A stretch of DNA of 61,091 nt from JADJMO01 sp016794445 (GCA_016794445.1 JAEUKC010000161.1:1-61091); one strand, 5' to 3'. Counted from the first letter of the stretch, positions 28,138-38,502 are shown. Program-made: numbers and translations. Notes: generated by a model not told the origin, from the sequence alone.

Positions 28138-28635
28138 ATGGCCAAGATCACCTTCAAGGGCAACCCCATCGAGACCAGCGGCGAGCTCCCCGCCGTGGGC
28201 AGCAAGGCCCCCGCGCTCGAGCTCACCAAGACCGACCTCTCCGACGTCACGCTGTCCGCGTTCGCCGGCAAGAAGAAGCTCCTCACGATCAACCCGAGCC
28301 TCGACACCGGCGTGTGCCAGGCCACGGTCCGCAACTTCAACAAGAAGGCGGTCGAGCGCGGCGACACCGTCGTGCTGTCCATCAGCTCCGACCTCCCCTT
28401 CGCGGCCAAGCGGTTCTGCACCGCCGAGGGCATCGAGGCGGTCGTGCCGCTCTCGCTCATGCGCTCACGCAAGTTCGCGAAGGACTGGGGCCTCCTCATG
28501 ACCAGCGGCCCCCTCGCGGGCCTCGTCGCGCGCGCGGTCGTGGTGCTCGACGAGAACGACGTCGTGAAGTACGTCGAGCTCGTCCCCGAGATCGCCCAGG
28601 AGCCGAACTACGACGCCGCCCTCGCGGCGCTCTAG
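28138..28635 (+). CDS. tpx: Thiol peroxidase (Tpx)
   Basis: 165 residues from ATG 28138, preceded by AGGAG seven bases upstream. An atypical 2-Cys peroxiredoxin: peroxidatic Cys60 in NPSLDTGVCQATVR and resolving Cys94 in AAKRFCTAEGI, the spacing seen in E. coli Tpx. Full family length. It reduces hydrogen and organic peroxides using thioredoxin, in the cytoplasm or periplasm; no signal peptide is visible here. Monocistronic and divergent from the FAS1 lipoprotein, sharing an AT-rich control region; it converges on the phosphofructokinase gene. Confidence 0.95.
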   Translation: MAKITFKGNPIETSGELPAVGSKAPALELTKTDLSDVTLSAFAGKKKLLTINPSLDTGVCQATVRNFNKKAVERGDTVVLSISSDLPFAAKRFCTAEGIEAVVPLSLMRSRKFAKDWGLLMTSGPLAGLVARAVVVLDENDVVKYVELVPEIAQEPNYDAALAAL

Positions 28636-28704
28636 TCGGAGACCGTCGGCCCGTAGAGGTCCCGGCGCGAAGCCCGGGCTCGGTGGTCGGCGCCCGCGTC
28701 GTCG

Positions 28705-29763
28705 CTAACCCGGCAGACAGTCGTCGACGAACCGCAGGAGCTCGATGCGCCTGCGGATCAACGTGCTCGTCCCGTCGAGCAACTTGCTCGTCTCCTCGAG
28801 CGCCTCGCCGATCGGCACGCGGCGCACGCTCGGATCCATGGTCTCGGCGCCCACCTGGAACGGGGGCTCCCACGCGAGCATCGTGTCGGTGATGCCGGCC
28901 TCGAGCGCCATCACCGCCGAGAACCCGAGCCGCAGCGCGATGGTGCGATCGAGCGCGGTCGGCGATCCGCCGCGCACGATGTGACCGAGCACGGTCTCGC
29001 GCACGTCCACGCCGGGCGCGTCCTCGTCGAGGTAGGCCTGCAAGTGGTCGCGGATCGCGTGGGCCGAGATCGGACACCCCTCGCTCTTGACGATCAGGGC
29101 CCGCTTCTTGTCGCTACGCTCCACGAAGCACCGGCGCAGCACCTCGCGCAGGTGCGCGAACGTGGCCTCCTCGGTCGCGTGCGACTCGCCGTAGAGGATC
29201 GCGTCGGCCTCGGCCGCGAGCCCCGCGCGCATGGCGAGGAAGCCGCAGTTGCGCCCCATCACCTCGACCACGAACGCGCGGCGGTGGGCGCGCGCGGTGT
29301 CGGAGATGCGGTCGCACGCCTCGACGATGGTGTTGACCGCGGTGTCGACGCCGATGGCGAGGCCCGCGTGCCCCACGTCGTTGTCGATGGACGCGGGCAG
29401 GCCCACGATCTTGCACGCGGTGCGCGGCGCGAGCACGTGGGCGCCGGTGAGCGACCCGTTGCCGCCCACGACGCACAGGCCCTCGATCCCGAGCTCCGCG
29501 AGGGCGGCGAGCGCCCGCGCCTGCCCCTCTTCACGCATCATCTCGAGGCACCGCGACGAGCCGAGCAGCGTGCCGCCCTGCCGGGTGAGCCGCTCGGTGG
29601 ACTCGCGGGTGAGGGTCTCGAGGTTCCGCGCGAGGAGCCCCGCGTAGCCGTCCCGCACGCCGAGCACCTCGTGCCCGCGACGCAGTCCGACGACGGTGAA
29701 GGCGCGCACGGCGGCGTTCATGCCGGGGGCGTCGCCGCCCGAGGTGAGGATCGCGATCCGCAT
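28705..29763 (-). CDS. pfkA: 6-phosphofructokinase
   Basis: 352 residues of the PfkA family, phosphorylating fructose 6-phosphate in glycolysis. Landmarks: TSGGDAPGMN (7-16), the nucleotide loop VVGGNGS (98-104), PASIDNDV (123-130) with the catalytic Asp127, EVMGRNCGF (substrate) and the C-terminal HIVRGGSPTALDR. Two departures stand out: the usual GGDGS Mg/ATP-binding Asp is Asn102, and the usual Gly/Lys-Thr before IDND is Ala124-Ser125. Position 124 usually tells ATP (Gly) from pyrophosphate (Lys) enzymes, so the phosphoryl donor is uncertain. The VWA lipoprotein gene starts far upstream and ends 15 bases before this ATG. Confidence 0.9.
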   Translation of the reverse strand: MRIAILTSGGDAPGMNAAVRAFTVVGLRRGHEVLGVRDGYAGLLARNLETLTRESTERLTRQGGTLLGSSRCLEMMREEGQARALAALAELGIEGLCVVGGNGSLTGAHVLAPRTACKIVGLPASIDNDVGHAGLAIGVDTAVNTIVEACDRISDTARAHRRAFVVEVMGRNCGFLAMRAGLAAEADAILYGESHATEEATFAHLREVLRRCFVERSDKKRALIVKSEGCPISAHAIRDHLQAYLDEDAPGVDVRETVLGHIVRGGSPTALDRTIALRLGFSAVMALEAGITDTMLAWEPPFQVGAETMDPSVRRVPIGEALEETSKLLDGTSTLIRRRIELLRFVDDCLPG

Positions 29764-29778
29764 GACCGCGAGGCTATC

Positions 29779-31362
29779 TCAGGGCGCGGTCTTCTTCAGC
29801 ACCGCGACGAACTGGTCGAGGATCTTCAGGTCGTCGACCAGGTCCTCGTCCGTCGTGGCGATCTTCGGCTCGATCTTGGCCTTGAAGGCGGTGAGGAGGT
29901 CGATCGCCTCCTTGACCTTGCCGCTCGTCGCCGACTTGGAGGCCTCCTGGAAGGCGAGGAAGAACGAGAGCACGAGCGTGTTCTTCTTCACGCCGTCGGT
30001 CTCGTAGTACCCGCCCTCGGGGGCCACGCCCGGGATGCCGTCGTGCGTCACGGTGACGTCCTGTGTCTCGTAGGTGCTCGTGCCGGGCAACCGGTAGCGC
30101 AGCGAGAGCTTGGCCACGTCGTGCTTGGCCGCGGCGTCGAGCTTGGTCTTGGCCGCCAGGTCCGCGAGGATCGCCGACCCACCGCCGCGCCGCCCACCGG
30201 TGGGACCGGGCTTGGTCGAGGTGCGCGAGACGAGGAACACGCTCGGGATCTGGATGGTGCCCCCGCCGCCGCCGGCCACCGGCTCGAACAGGTTCGATCC
30301 GTAGACCTTGTTCACCGCGTAGTTCGGCACCTCGGTGAGGGTGAGCGTGAGGTCGTAGGCGATCGGCGCGACGAAGAACGCGAGCTCCTCGGTGAACACC
30401 TCGGTGACCGCGGCCGCCTTCTCGACGAAGTAGTAGTTGCCGCCGCCCTTCTCCGCGAGCCCCTGCAGGAGCGGCCCGTTCACGTCGCCGCCGAGCCCGA
30501 TCGTGGTGAGGCCGAGGCCCTTCTTGTTGTACCCCGCCGACATCGCCGCGATGGCCTTGGGGTCCGTGTTGCCGGCGGTCGCGACGCCGTCGGTGAGGAA
30601 GATCACGCGGCGCTGGGTCTGCTCGGGGCTCGACTGGATCGCCTTGTAACCAGCCTCGATCCCGTCGTACAGGTTGGTGCCACCCGCCGGGCCGACCTTG
30701 TCGACGAGCGCCTTCACGGCGGCCTTGTCGGTCACCGGCGCGGGCCCGAACAGCGTCTGCGCGGTGTCGTCGAAGATCACGAACGTGAGCCGGTCCTCGG
30801 GGCCGAGGGCATCGACCAGCAGCTTCACGCCATCGCGCGCATACGTGAGCTTGTCGGCGCCCGCCATCGAGCCCGAGTGGTCGAGGACCACGGCGAGATC
30901 GAGCGCTGGCTTCTTCACCGTCGCGGGGTCGATCGGCGAGTTCATCGCCATCTGCAGCAGCGTCCAGTCGCCGCCGCGCACGAGGTCGGGCGCGACCGAG
31001 ACCAGGCCGTGGAGACAGAAGGTCTTGCCGCACGTGGGCGGCGGCAGCGAGGTGAAGTGCTCGGCGAAGAAACCCGCCGCGTCGAGCGTCGAAGGATCGG
31101 GGATCTTGCCGGCGTCGAGCGCCTTGCGGAAGGCGGCGAAGTCCTGCGCGCCGCCGGTGCCGACGCCGCCGAAAGAGCCGCCCGCGTCGGCCGTGGGGCT
31201 GCCGCCCGTGTCGGACCAGATCCCGCCGTCGCTCGTGAAGCCCGCGTCGGCGTACCTCCCCTCGTCGGTTCCAGGAGCCGACGAGGGATCACCGCTGCTG
31301 GAGCCGCAGCCGACGAGGGTGGCGAGCCAGACCGCGGGGAGGAGGGCGAGGAGTCGACGCAT
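29779..31362 (-). CDS. Lipoprotein with von Willebrand factor A domain
   Basis: 527 residues from ATG 31362. Lipobox LVGC, then a Ser/Gly/Asp/Thr-rich linker (about 20-75). The VWA domain (about 160-340) has the metal-ion-dependent adhesion site DHSGSMAG, a conserved Thr in GGTNLYDG, and FLTDGVATAGNTD. The C-terminal half is beta-rich (LSLRYRLPGTSTYETQDVTV) with a Gly-rich stretch GGGGGTIQIP. Probably a metal-dependent adhesin or a scaffold at the cell surface. Starts 15 bases upstream of, and on the same strand as, pfk, so the two may be co-transcribed although no functional link is obvious. Confidence 0.88.
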   Translation of the reverse strand: MRRLLALLPAVWLATLVGCGSSSGDPSSAPGTDEGRYADAGFTSDGGIWSDTGGSPTADAGGSFGGVGTGGAQDFAAFRKALDAGKIPDPSTLDAAGFFAEHFTSLPPPTCGKTFCLHGLVSVAPDLVRGGDWTLLQMAMNSPIDPATVKKPALDLAVVLDHSGSMAGADKLTYARDGVKLLVDALGPEDRLTFVIFDDTAQTLFGPAPVTDKAAVKALVDKVGPAGGTNLYDGIEAGYKAIQSSPEQTQRRVIFLTDGVATAGNTDPKAIAAMSAGYNKKGLGLTTIGLGGDVNGPLLQGLAEKGGGNYYFVEKAAAVTEVFTEELAFFVAPIAYDLTLTLTEVPNYAVNKVYGSNLFEPVAGGGGGTIQIPSVFLVSRTSTKPGPTGGRRGGGSAILADLAAKTKLDAAAKHDVAKLSLRYRLPGTSTYETQDVTVTHDGIPGVAPEGGYYETDGVKKNTLVLSFFLAFQEASKSATSGKVKEAIDLLTAFKAKIEPKIATTDEDLVDDLKILDQFVAVLKKTAP

Positions 31363-31507
31363 GGACGTGCCTTCAGCAGGGGCCATGCCATCGAAACGAC
31401 GCGACGATCGCGGCTTCCAAGCGTTTCGGGGCACAGTCCGGCACGGTCGAGAGGCGTGCCGACCGACGTTCGTGTCAGGTGAGAAAAGCTGGCACCACGG
31501 GATCCAG

Positions 31508-32146
31508 ATGACGACATTGGCGGGCATGTCCGTCGCGATCGCCTTGCTCGTCGCGGCGGTGGCCGCGCCGCCTGCCACGACCCTCTTCGAGGACCGCCTC
31601 CACGCGAGCGTCGGCGCGAGCGGGGTCTCGTCGGTGAAGTACGGCGACGACGGCTACTTCCAGTACGGCAAGGATCACTTCGTCGAGCTCGAGGTCGGCT
31701 GGGCGCGCGCCCTCGGGGAGCACCTCGAGCTCGGCCTCGCCTACACGCTCGCGTTGCTCCCGAGCCTCGCGACCCTGCACCGTGTGCCGTTCTCGGCGCG
31801 GTACACGGTTCCCCTCGGGTACGACACCGAGCTCGGCATCGCGCTGCGCCTCGCGCCGATGTTCGCGAGCTCCGACCGCATCACCCCCATGCGTGCGTGG
31901 GGCGCCAGCGTGGGACCGCGCCTCGATCTGCGCCACTGGTTCGGGGGGCAGCAGGCGGGCGAGGGCTGGGCCAAGACGGCCAAGGAGCGGCCCGGGCAGT
32001 TCGGGCTCGTCCTCGCCGTGGAGACCTGGTGGGCCCTCGCCTCCGTGAGCGCCATCGATCCGCCCACCGCCTCGCCGCACCTCGGCAAGTCGATGACCGC
32101 CTACTCGCTCCCCACCGTGAGCCTCGGCGGAATCGTGCGCTTCTGA
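31508..32146 (+). CDS. Outer-membrane beta-barrel-like protein, first of tandem pair
   Basis: 212 residues from ATG 31508 (an ATG at 31526 is also possible and gives a shorter signal). A signal peptide of about 20 residues is followed by alternating amphipathic strands ending in Phe, typical of a small outer-membrane barrel: LHASVGASGVSSVKYG, FVELEVGWARALGEHLELG, RVPFSARYTVPLG, RLDLRHWFGG and a C-terminal GGIVRF. The neighbour at 32196 is a paralogue sharing RLDLRHWF, ETWWA/EAWWA and the GIVRF end. Function unknown. It is divergent from the VWA lipoprotein. Confidence 0.75.
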   Translation: MTTLAGMSVAIALLVAAVAAPPATTLFEDRLHASVGASGVSSVKYGDDGYFQYGKDHFVELEVGWARALGEHLELGLAYTLALLPSLATLHRVPFSARYTVPLGYDTELGIALRLAPMFASSDRITPMRAWGASVGPRLDLRHWFGGQQAGEGWAKTAKERPGQFGLVLAVETWWALASVSAIDPPTASPHLGKSMTAYSLPTVSLGGIVRF

Positions 32147-32195
32147 CGCCTACGCACGGTCTTGCGCGCGGCCCGGCGGTGCGCACGATGGAGGC

Positions 32196-32759
32196 ATGCT
32201 CGGTGCGTTGCTCCTCGCAGCGGCGCTGACCCAGGATCCGGCGTTCGACGAGCGCGTTCACCTGGGCGTCGGCGTGAGTGGACTCTCGTACCTGGTCTAC
32301 GGAAGCGACAGCTACTTCCGCTACAAAGGCGAGCACCCCATCGAGTTCGAGGTCGGCTTCGCCCACCGCCTCGGCCGGTACTTCGAGATCGGTGCCAGCT
32401 ACGCGCTGGTCCGCTTCGCGAACCTCGCGGTGCTGCATCGGGTTCCCGTCTCCGCGAGGGTCATGCTCCCGCTCGGTAGCCGTACCGAGCTCGGGCTGAG
32501 TGCTCGCTTCGGACCGCTCTATGTGACGGCCGATCGGATGGGCACCCCGGTGCACATGTGGGGGTGGGCCGGCGGCCCACGCCTCGACCTGCGCCACTGG
32601 TTCGATCACCGGTTCGGTATGGTCTTCGCCGCAGAAGCGTGGTGGGCCCGCGGCGACGTCGTGGCCGAGCAGCCCGAGAGCGCCTCGCCGTACCTCAACC
32701 CGACCATGTTCGCGCTCTCGGTGCCCACCGCGAGCGTTGCCGGGATCGTGCGCTTCTGA
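32196..32759 (+). CDS. Outer-membrane beta-barrel-like protein, second of tandem pair
   Basis: 187 residues. Short hydrophobic signal, then strands aligned with the preceding gene: VHLGVGVSGLSYLVYGSDSY, IEFEVGFAHRLGRYFEIG, HRVPVSARVMLPLG, RLDLRHWF and C-terminal AGIVRF. The final Phe is the usual outer-membrane insertion signal recognised by BAM. The tandem copy lacks an insertion before EAWWA that the first copy carries (GQQAGEGWAKTAKERPGQ). Function unknown; duplicated barrels suggest variation in an exposed loop. Converges with hutH, about 15 bases apart. Confidence 0.75.
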   Translation: MLGALLLAAALTQDPAFDERVHLGVGVSGLSYLVYGSDSYFRYKGEHPIEFEVGFAHRLGRYFEIGASYALVRFANLAVLHRVPVSARVMLPLGSRTELGLSARFGPLYVTADRMGTPVHMWGWAGGPRLDLRHWFDHRFGMVFAAEAWWARGDVVAEQPESASPYLNPTMFALSVPTASVAGIVRF

Positions 32760-32774
32760 TTGGCCTGTGACGGC

Positions 32775-34319
<1,545 letters not shown>

Positions 34320-34405
34320 CGCGGGCGCGACGCTAGCACGGTCGGCTCGCGCTTCGAGGCCGCGCGCGGTGGCGGCGCGCACGCTCGCACGGTAATCGGC
34401 CACCC

Positions 34406-35191
34406 ATGTCGACCTTCCGCACGCGGGCTCCCGGCGCGTTCCTCGTCACCGGCGCGGCCAGCGGCTTCGGCCGCACCTTCGCGGGGCGTCTCGCAGGCAT
34501 GGGCCGCGATCTCGTGCTCTGGGATCGCGACGCCGCCGGGCTCGAGCGCGTCCGCGCGTCGCTCACCGGCCGCGTCCACGTCCACACCGACGTGGTCGAC
34601 GTGACCGACCCCGACGCCGTGATCGCGGCGACCACCCGGGCCCCGGGCGTGGCCCACGTCGTCCACTGCGCCGGCATCCTCCGGGTGGGCCCCGCGGTCG
34701 ACATGTCCGCGCGCGACTACGCCGCGATGATGCAGGTGAACTACCTCGGCACGGTGCACGTCGCGACCGCGTGGGTCCCCACGTTGCAGAAGGCAGCGCG
34801 GGGGAAGAAGGAGCGCTCGACCCTGATGCTCGTCGCCTCGGTCGCCGGGCTGCGCGGCTTCCCCGAGCTGGCCGGGTACTGCGCCAGCAAGCACGCGGTG
34901 ATCGGCTTCGCGCAGGCGCTCGCCGACGAGCTCTCCCCTGCCCCGCTCGACGTCAAGGTGCTGTGCCCTCCGCCGGGCGACACCCCGATGGTCCGCGATC
35001 TGCCGAAGCTCCCGCCCGTCTACAAGCTCTCGCCGATGTTCTCCGCCGAGCAGGTGGTCGATGCCGCGCTGCGCGATCTCGAGAAGCCGGGGTTGATCCA
35101 GCTCGTGGATCTGCGGAGCAAGATCACCTGGCGCGCGAACCGCTTCCTGCCCGGACTCGTGGAGCGCGTGGTGCGTCTCTCGAGCCGCTGA
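34406..35191 (+). CDS. Short-chain dehydrogenase/reductase
   Basis: 261 residues of the classical SDR family: cofactor motif TGAASGFG (15-22), HCAGIL for the structural Asn/Ala-Gly-rich loop, and the catalytic Tyr-x3-Lys as YCASK near residues 160-164 with Ser upstream in VASVAG. The acidic residue in WDRDAAG suggests NAD(H) preference. A C-terminal segment (WRANRFLPGLVERVVRLSSR) is amphipathic and may contact the membrane. Oxidises or reduces a hydroxyl or keto group; substrate unknown. Divergent from hutH with 86 bases between starts. Confidence 0.9.
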   Translation: MSTFRTRAPGAFLVTGAASGFGRTFAGRLAGMGRDLVLWDRDAAGLERVRASLTGRVHVHTDVVDVTDPDAVIAATTRAPGVAHVVHCAGILRVGPAVDMSARDYAAMMQVNYLGTVHVATAWVPTLQKAARGKKERSTLMLVASVAGLRGFPELAGYCASKHAVIGFAQALADELSPAPLDVKVLCPPPGDTPMVRDLPKLPPVYKLSPMFSAEQVVDAALRDLEKPGLIQLVDLRSKITWRANRFLPGLVERVVRLSSR

Positions 35192-35304
35192 GGGCACCGA
35201 TTCGGCTACAGCGAGGACCTCGAACCCGGCTTCACCCGACGGCCCATGTCGACGAACGCGTCCTGACGCGCACGTCGGACCACGAAAGCCGCTATTCTTC
35301 CTTC

Positions 35305-35541
35305 ATGGGCGACGCGGAGGAGCGCAAACGAGCGAGGGCTGCCTGGACGGGGCAGGTCTTCCGTGGGCCGGGCAGCCTCGGCGCGCTCGAAGCCGAGGCG
35401 CTGTCTGCCTGGGCGGCGATGGCTCCGCTCGACCGGCTCGCGCTGACCTGGGAGCTGAGCCTCGAGCAGTACGGAGGGAGCGATGGCACGACGATGGAGC
35501 CCCGACTTCCTCGATCTGCTTACCGCCTTGAACGCCGCTGA
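35305..35541 (+). CDS. Small protein, antitoxin-like partner of a broken nucleotidyltransferase
   Basis: 78 residues. MGDAEERKRARAAWTGQVF and MAPLDRLALTWELSLEQYG have the look of the small upstream partner that often precedes AbiEii/MNT-type nucleotidyltransferase genes in polyangial genomes. No motif beyond that. It overlaps the start of the truncated downstream gene (ATG 35483), the normal toxin-antitoxin overlap. Still intact, but its partner is not, so it may be a relic. Assignment is by layout and general resemblance. Confidence 0.5.
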   Translation: MGDAEERKRARAAWTGQVFRGPGSLGALEAEALSAWAAMAPLDRLALTWELSLEQYGGSDGTTMEPRLPRSAYRLERR

Positions 35542-35660
35542 GGCTCGCTACCTCCTCGTCGGCGGGCACGCTGTCGGCCTGAGTCTCGCGCCGTCGCGGG
35601 TTCACAGAACACGTGAACGGCCAGGAGGTGGCGATGGGCCGCTTGCGCGACATCAAAGCA
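35483..35660 (+). pseudogene. Truncated nucleotidyltransferase (AbiEii/MNT-like) remnant
   Basis: From ATG 35483 the first about 35 residues (FLDLLTALNAAEARYLLVGG, HAVG) match the N-terminus of AbiEii/MNT-like nucleotidyltransferases. After about 35595 this frame loses all resemblance, where the catalytic DLD motif should follow. A different frame over about 35600-35690 (GQEVAMGRLRDIKAG) looks coding and may be part of the old C-terminus. The gene therefore seems deleted internally and frame-shifted. The di-haem protein gene ends at 35666, next to the break. Confidence 0.6.
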
Positions 35661-35665
35661 GGGAG

Positions 35666-37459
35666 TCACCGCGTCGACAGGTATGCGACGAGGTCGTCGA
35701 TCTGGGTCGCGGAGAGCCCGCTCGTCTTGCCGTGGAGGTCTCCGCCGGCGCAGCCCGCGGTGAAGCGGTCGGCGAGGGTCTGCACGCACCCCGTGTGCAT
35801 GTACGGCGCGCGATAGAACACGCCGCGCAGCGACGGCACCTGGAACGCGCCGCCGGTCCCGACGTCGACGTTCGCGTTGGTCGTCGTCGCCGCGCCAGCG
35901 TGGCACTTGGCGCAGCCCCGATCCGCGAACAGCGTCGCGCCCGCGTCGACCGAGCCCTTGGTCACCGTGGGCGTGGGCAGGGCCGGCACGGCGTCGAGCC
36001 ACGCGCCGAGCGCGTCGAGCTGCCCCGCGTCGAGCTTGGGTCCGCTCATGCGACCGGTGAGCACGCTGTCCGTGAGGGCGCGCAGGTCGCGCATGTCGCC
36101 GTCCCAGTGGAACGGCGCGGTCTTGAGGAAGCCGCCGCGGAACGACTGCGTGCGCCGCGGACCGAGGTCCGCGAAGTTCCACGTGCGACCGTCGTCGCCG
36201 CCCTCGGGGTGACACGAGGCGCACGCGAGGAAGTTGCCGCTGTTGGCGTGGAAGATCACGTGCCCCGTGTCCGCGAAGGAGTCGCTCGCGAGCGAGATCG
36301 TCGCGGGCGCCTTGGTGACGTCGGCCTCGTAGACGTGGATGGCCGCGGGCTCGCGGGTCTGCACGAACCACCGCTCGCCCCCGAACGCTACCGCGACCGC
36401 CTGCCCCGGGGGCGCGGCCATCGGGAGCCCCTTCTCGCAGAAGGCGCTGGACCCGCTGGTCCGCACCCGGATCAGCTGGGGCGTGTCGCGGTTCTTCGCG
36501 TTGCCGGCGGCGACCAGCACGAGCTCGCTGCTGCTGGCGGCCACGTCGACGGGGAGCACCGCCGCGGGGATGGGAGAGAAGAACCGCGAGCCCGCGCCAC
36601 CGACGACGCTGAGCTGGCTCTGGACGATGCTGCCCGTGCAGTCCTTCTGATCACCGCCGCCATAGCCACCCGGGCCGGTCGACACCGGCATGCCGGGGTC
36701 GAGCGCGATCTGGTGTACGAGCACGGCGCCCCCCTCGAAGGGACGCATGCGCCAGCCGACGCTCGCCGTCATCGGGCCGAGTGGGGTCTTGAACATCGCC
36801 ATCGGCAGCGGACTCGGCAACGGATCGGAAGCACCCGGCGTCAGCTCGTAGACCTGCGCCGCCCGGAAGGTGCTCACGAAGGTCTTGGTGGGGGTGACGA
36901 CGACGTCACGGAGATCGGGCACCATGCGCACGCGGAGCTTGGCGGCCTGCGCGACGTCGAGCGGCAGGTCCACCACCTCGCCGCCGACGCACACGACGAC
37001 GAACTGCTTCGACGCCGGGTCCAGCGCGATCCCGCGCGGCGCAGGGCACACCGGGCGCTTGGCCTCGACCACGCCGTCCGAGAGCCGAACGGTCGCCACC
37101 GCCCCCGCGCGACGCAGCGCCACGTGCACGCGACCCGCCTCGTCCTCCACGATGCGACCTGGCTCGGCTTGCGCGCCGAAGGGCACGTGGCGGACGGCGC
37201 GCGTGGCCAGCTCGACGATGCTCAGGCGATCGCGCTCGGGGTCCGCGACCACCGCGAAGGCTCCGTCCTTGGTCACGTGCAGCGTGCCACCCGAGATCGG
37301 CGGAGGCGGCGTGGCGGCGCGCACCGTGGGGCCGTAGTCGGGCGGCGAGCCCAGCGGCTTCGACGTCGGCGGCACGGGCTCGAGGATGTCGTCGCCCTCC
37401 GTCTTGTCGCACGCACCGACCGCGAGGACGGCCACCAGCAAGAAAGCGAGCTTGCGCAT
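35666..37459 (-). CDS. Di-haem cytochrome c peroxidase-like lipoprotein with N-terminal propeller
   Basis: 597 residues from ATG 37459; lipobox VGAC. Residues about 50-390 look like a beta-propeller (repeats such as HVTKDGAFAVVADPERDRLS, PRGIALDPASKQFVVVC). The C-terminal part has two c-type haem motifs, CASCH (413-417) and CAKCH (516-520), with PSLRGVFYRAPYMHTG between and after, as in the MauG/cytochrome c peroxidase family. An exported electron-transfer or peroxidase protein; whether the high-potential haem and the peroxidatic site work is not visible. metF lies 92 bases upstream on the same strand. Confidence 0.85.
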   Translation of the reverse strand: MRKLAFLLVAVLAVGACDKTEGDDILEPVPPTSKPLGSPPDYGPTVRAATPPPPISGGTLHVTKDGAFAVVADPERDRLSIVELATRAVRHVPFGAQAEPGRIVEDEAGRVHVALRRAGAVATVRLSDGVVEAKRPVCPAPRGIALDPASKQFVVVCVGGEVVDLPLDVAQAAKLRVRMVPDLRDVVVTPTKTFVSTFRAAQVYELTPGASDPLPSPLPMAMFKTPLGPMTASVGWRMRPFEGGAVLVHQIALDPGMPVSTGPGGYGGGDQKDCTGSIVQSQLSVVGGAGSRFFSPIPAAVLPVDVAASSSELVLVAAGNAKNRDTPQLIRVRTSGSSAFCEKGLPMAAPPGQAVAVAFGGERWFVQTREPAAIHVYEADVTKAPATISLASDSFADTGHVIFHANSGNFLACASCHPEGGDDGRTWNFADLGPRRTQSFRGGFLKTAPFHWDGDMRDLRALTDSVLTGRMSGPKLDAGQLDALGAWLDAVPALPTPTVTKGSVDAGATLFADRGCAKCHAGAATTTNANVDVGTGGAFQVPSLRGVFYRAPYMHTGCVQTLADRFTAGCAGGDLHGKTSGLSATQIDDLVAYLSTR

Positions 37460-37551
37460 CGCCTCAATCAAGCAGGATTGTCAGGACGTGCAAACGCGCT
37501 TTGCGCTTCCGCCGCGCTCAGCGGACGAACGCGGCGACGCGGTGCCGCAGG

Positions 37552-38502
37552 TCAGAGCGCGAGGTTCTTCATCACGCCGTTGATCGCGGCGGCGCTCTGC
37601 ATCACGTAGAAGTGGAGGCTCGGCACCCCGCGGTCGAGGAGCCCCCGTGCCTGCGCGGTGGCCCACTTGATCCCGATCTCCCGCACGTGCTCGGGCTTGG
37701 TCGCCGCCGCGACCTCGTCGGAGAGCTCGCTCGGGATCTCGCAGTGAAACGTGCGCGGGATCGACACCACCTGATCGCGCCCCGTGAGCACCTTGAGGCC
37801 GGGGATGATCGGCACGGTGATGCCGCTGGCGCGACACGCATCGACGAAGCGAAAATAGTACTCGTTCTTGAAGAACATCTGGGTCACGACGTACTCGGCG
37901 CCGGCCTCGACCTTCTCCTTCACGCGACGCAGATCGGTCTCGAGGTTCGGCGCCTCGAAGTGCTTCTCCGGGTACCCGGAGACGCCGACGCAGAAGCTCG
38001 TGGGGGCGTTGTCCGCCTCCTCGTCCACGTAGACCCCCTGGTTCATGCGCGTGATCTGGCGCACGAGGTCGGCCGCGTAGTCGTTGGACGTGCGCCCATG
38101 GGCGAGGACCTTCTGGAAGCCCTTGTCGTCGCCGCGCACCGCGAGGACGTTCTCGATGCCGAGGTAGCGGAGCTCGATGAGGAAGTCCTCGGTCTCTTCG
38201 CGGGAGAAGCCGCGACAGAGCACGTGCGGGACGGCGTCGACCTCGTACTTGTTCTGGATGAGGGCGCAGACCCCGAGGGTGCCGGGGCGCTTGCGCACCA
38301 CGCGCCGCTGGATGCCCGTCTCGGTGTCCTTGTAGACGATCTCGGCGGGGTGGCTCGTGATGTCGATGTACGGCGGGCGGTGCTTGACCAGGTCTTCGAC
38401 CAGGGACATCAGCGCGCGGACGTCGCCGCCGCGGCGCGGGGGGATGATCTCGAAGCTGATGAGCGGGCGCTTCGCCTGTGCGAGGTGCTCGGTGACCTTC
38501 AT
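37552..38502 (-). CDS. metF: 5,10-methylenetetrahydrofolate reductase
   Basis: 316 residues of the MTHFR TIM barrel, which reduces 5,10-methylene-THF to 5-methyl-THF for methionine synthesis using FAD. Landmarks: ISFEIIPPRRGG with the catalytic Glu, YIDITSHPAE, VLAVRGDDKG, GVSGYPEKHFEAPN, and QMFFKNEYYF (FAD and folate contacts). Normal bacterial length without the eukaryotic regulatory domain. It starts at ATG 38502, about 60 bases after the Cys-repeat lipoprotein stop. A homocysteine methyltransferase-like gene lies elsewhere in the window (47009) but not in an operon with it. Confidence 0.95.
   Translation of the reverse strand: MKVTEHLAQAKRPLISFEIIPPRRGGDVRALMSLVEDLVKHRPPYIDITSHPAEIVYKDTETGIQRRVVRKRPGTLGVCALIQNKYEVDAVPHVLCRGFSREETEDFLIELRYLGIENVLAVRGDDKGFQKVLAHGRTSNDYAADLVRQITRMNQGVYVDEEADNAPTSFCVGVSGYPEKHFEAPNLETDLRRVKEKVEAGAEYVVTQMFFKNEYYFRFVDACRASGITVPIIPGLKVLTGRDQVVSIPRTFHCEIPSELSDEVAAATKPEHVREIGIKWATAQARGLLDRGVPSLHFYVMQSAAAINGVMKNLAL

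Noticed and set aside
28636..28704. Terminator between tpx and pfk
   Set aside because: Only a short 5-bp stem without a T-run is visible.
28981..31482. 833-residue plus-strand frame opposite pfk and the VWA lipoprotein
   Set aside because: Antisense shadow of genes with clear motifs; composition not protein-like.
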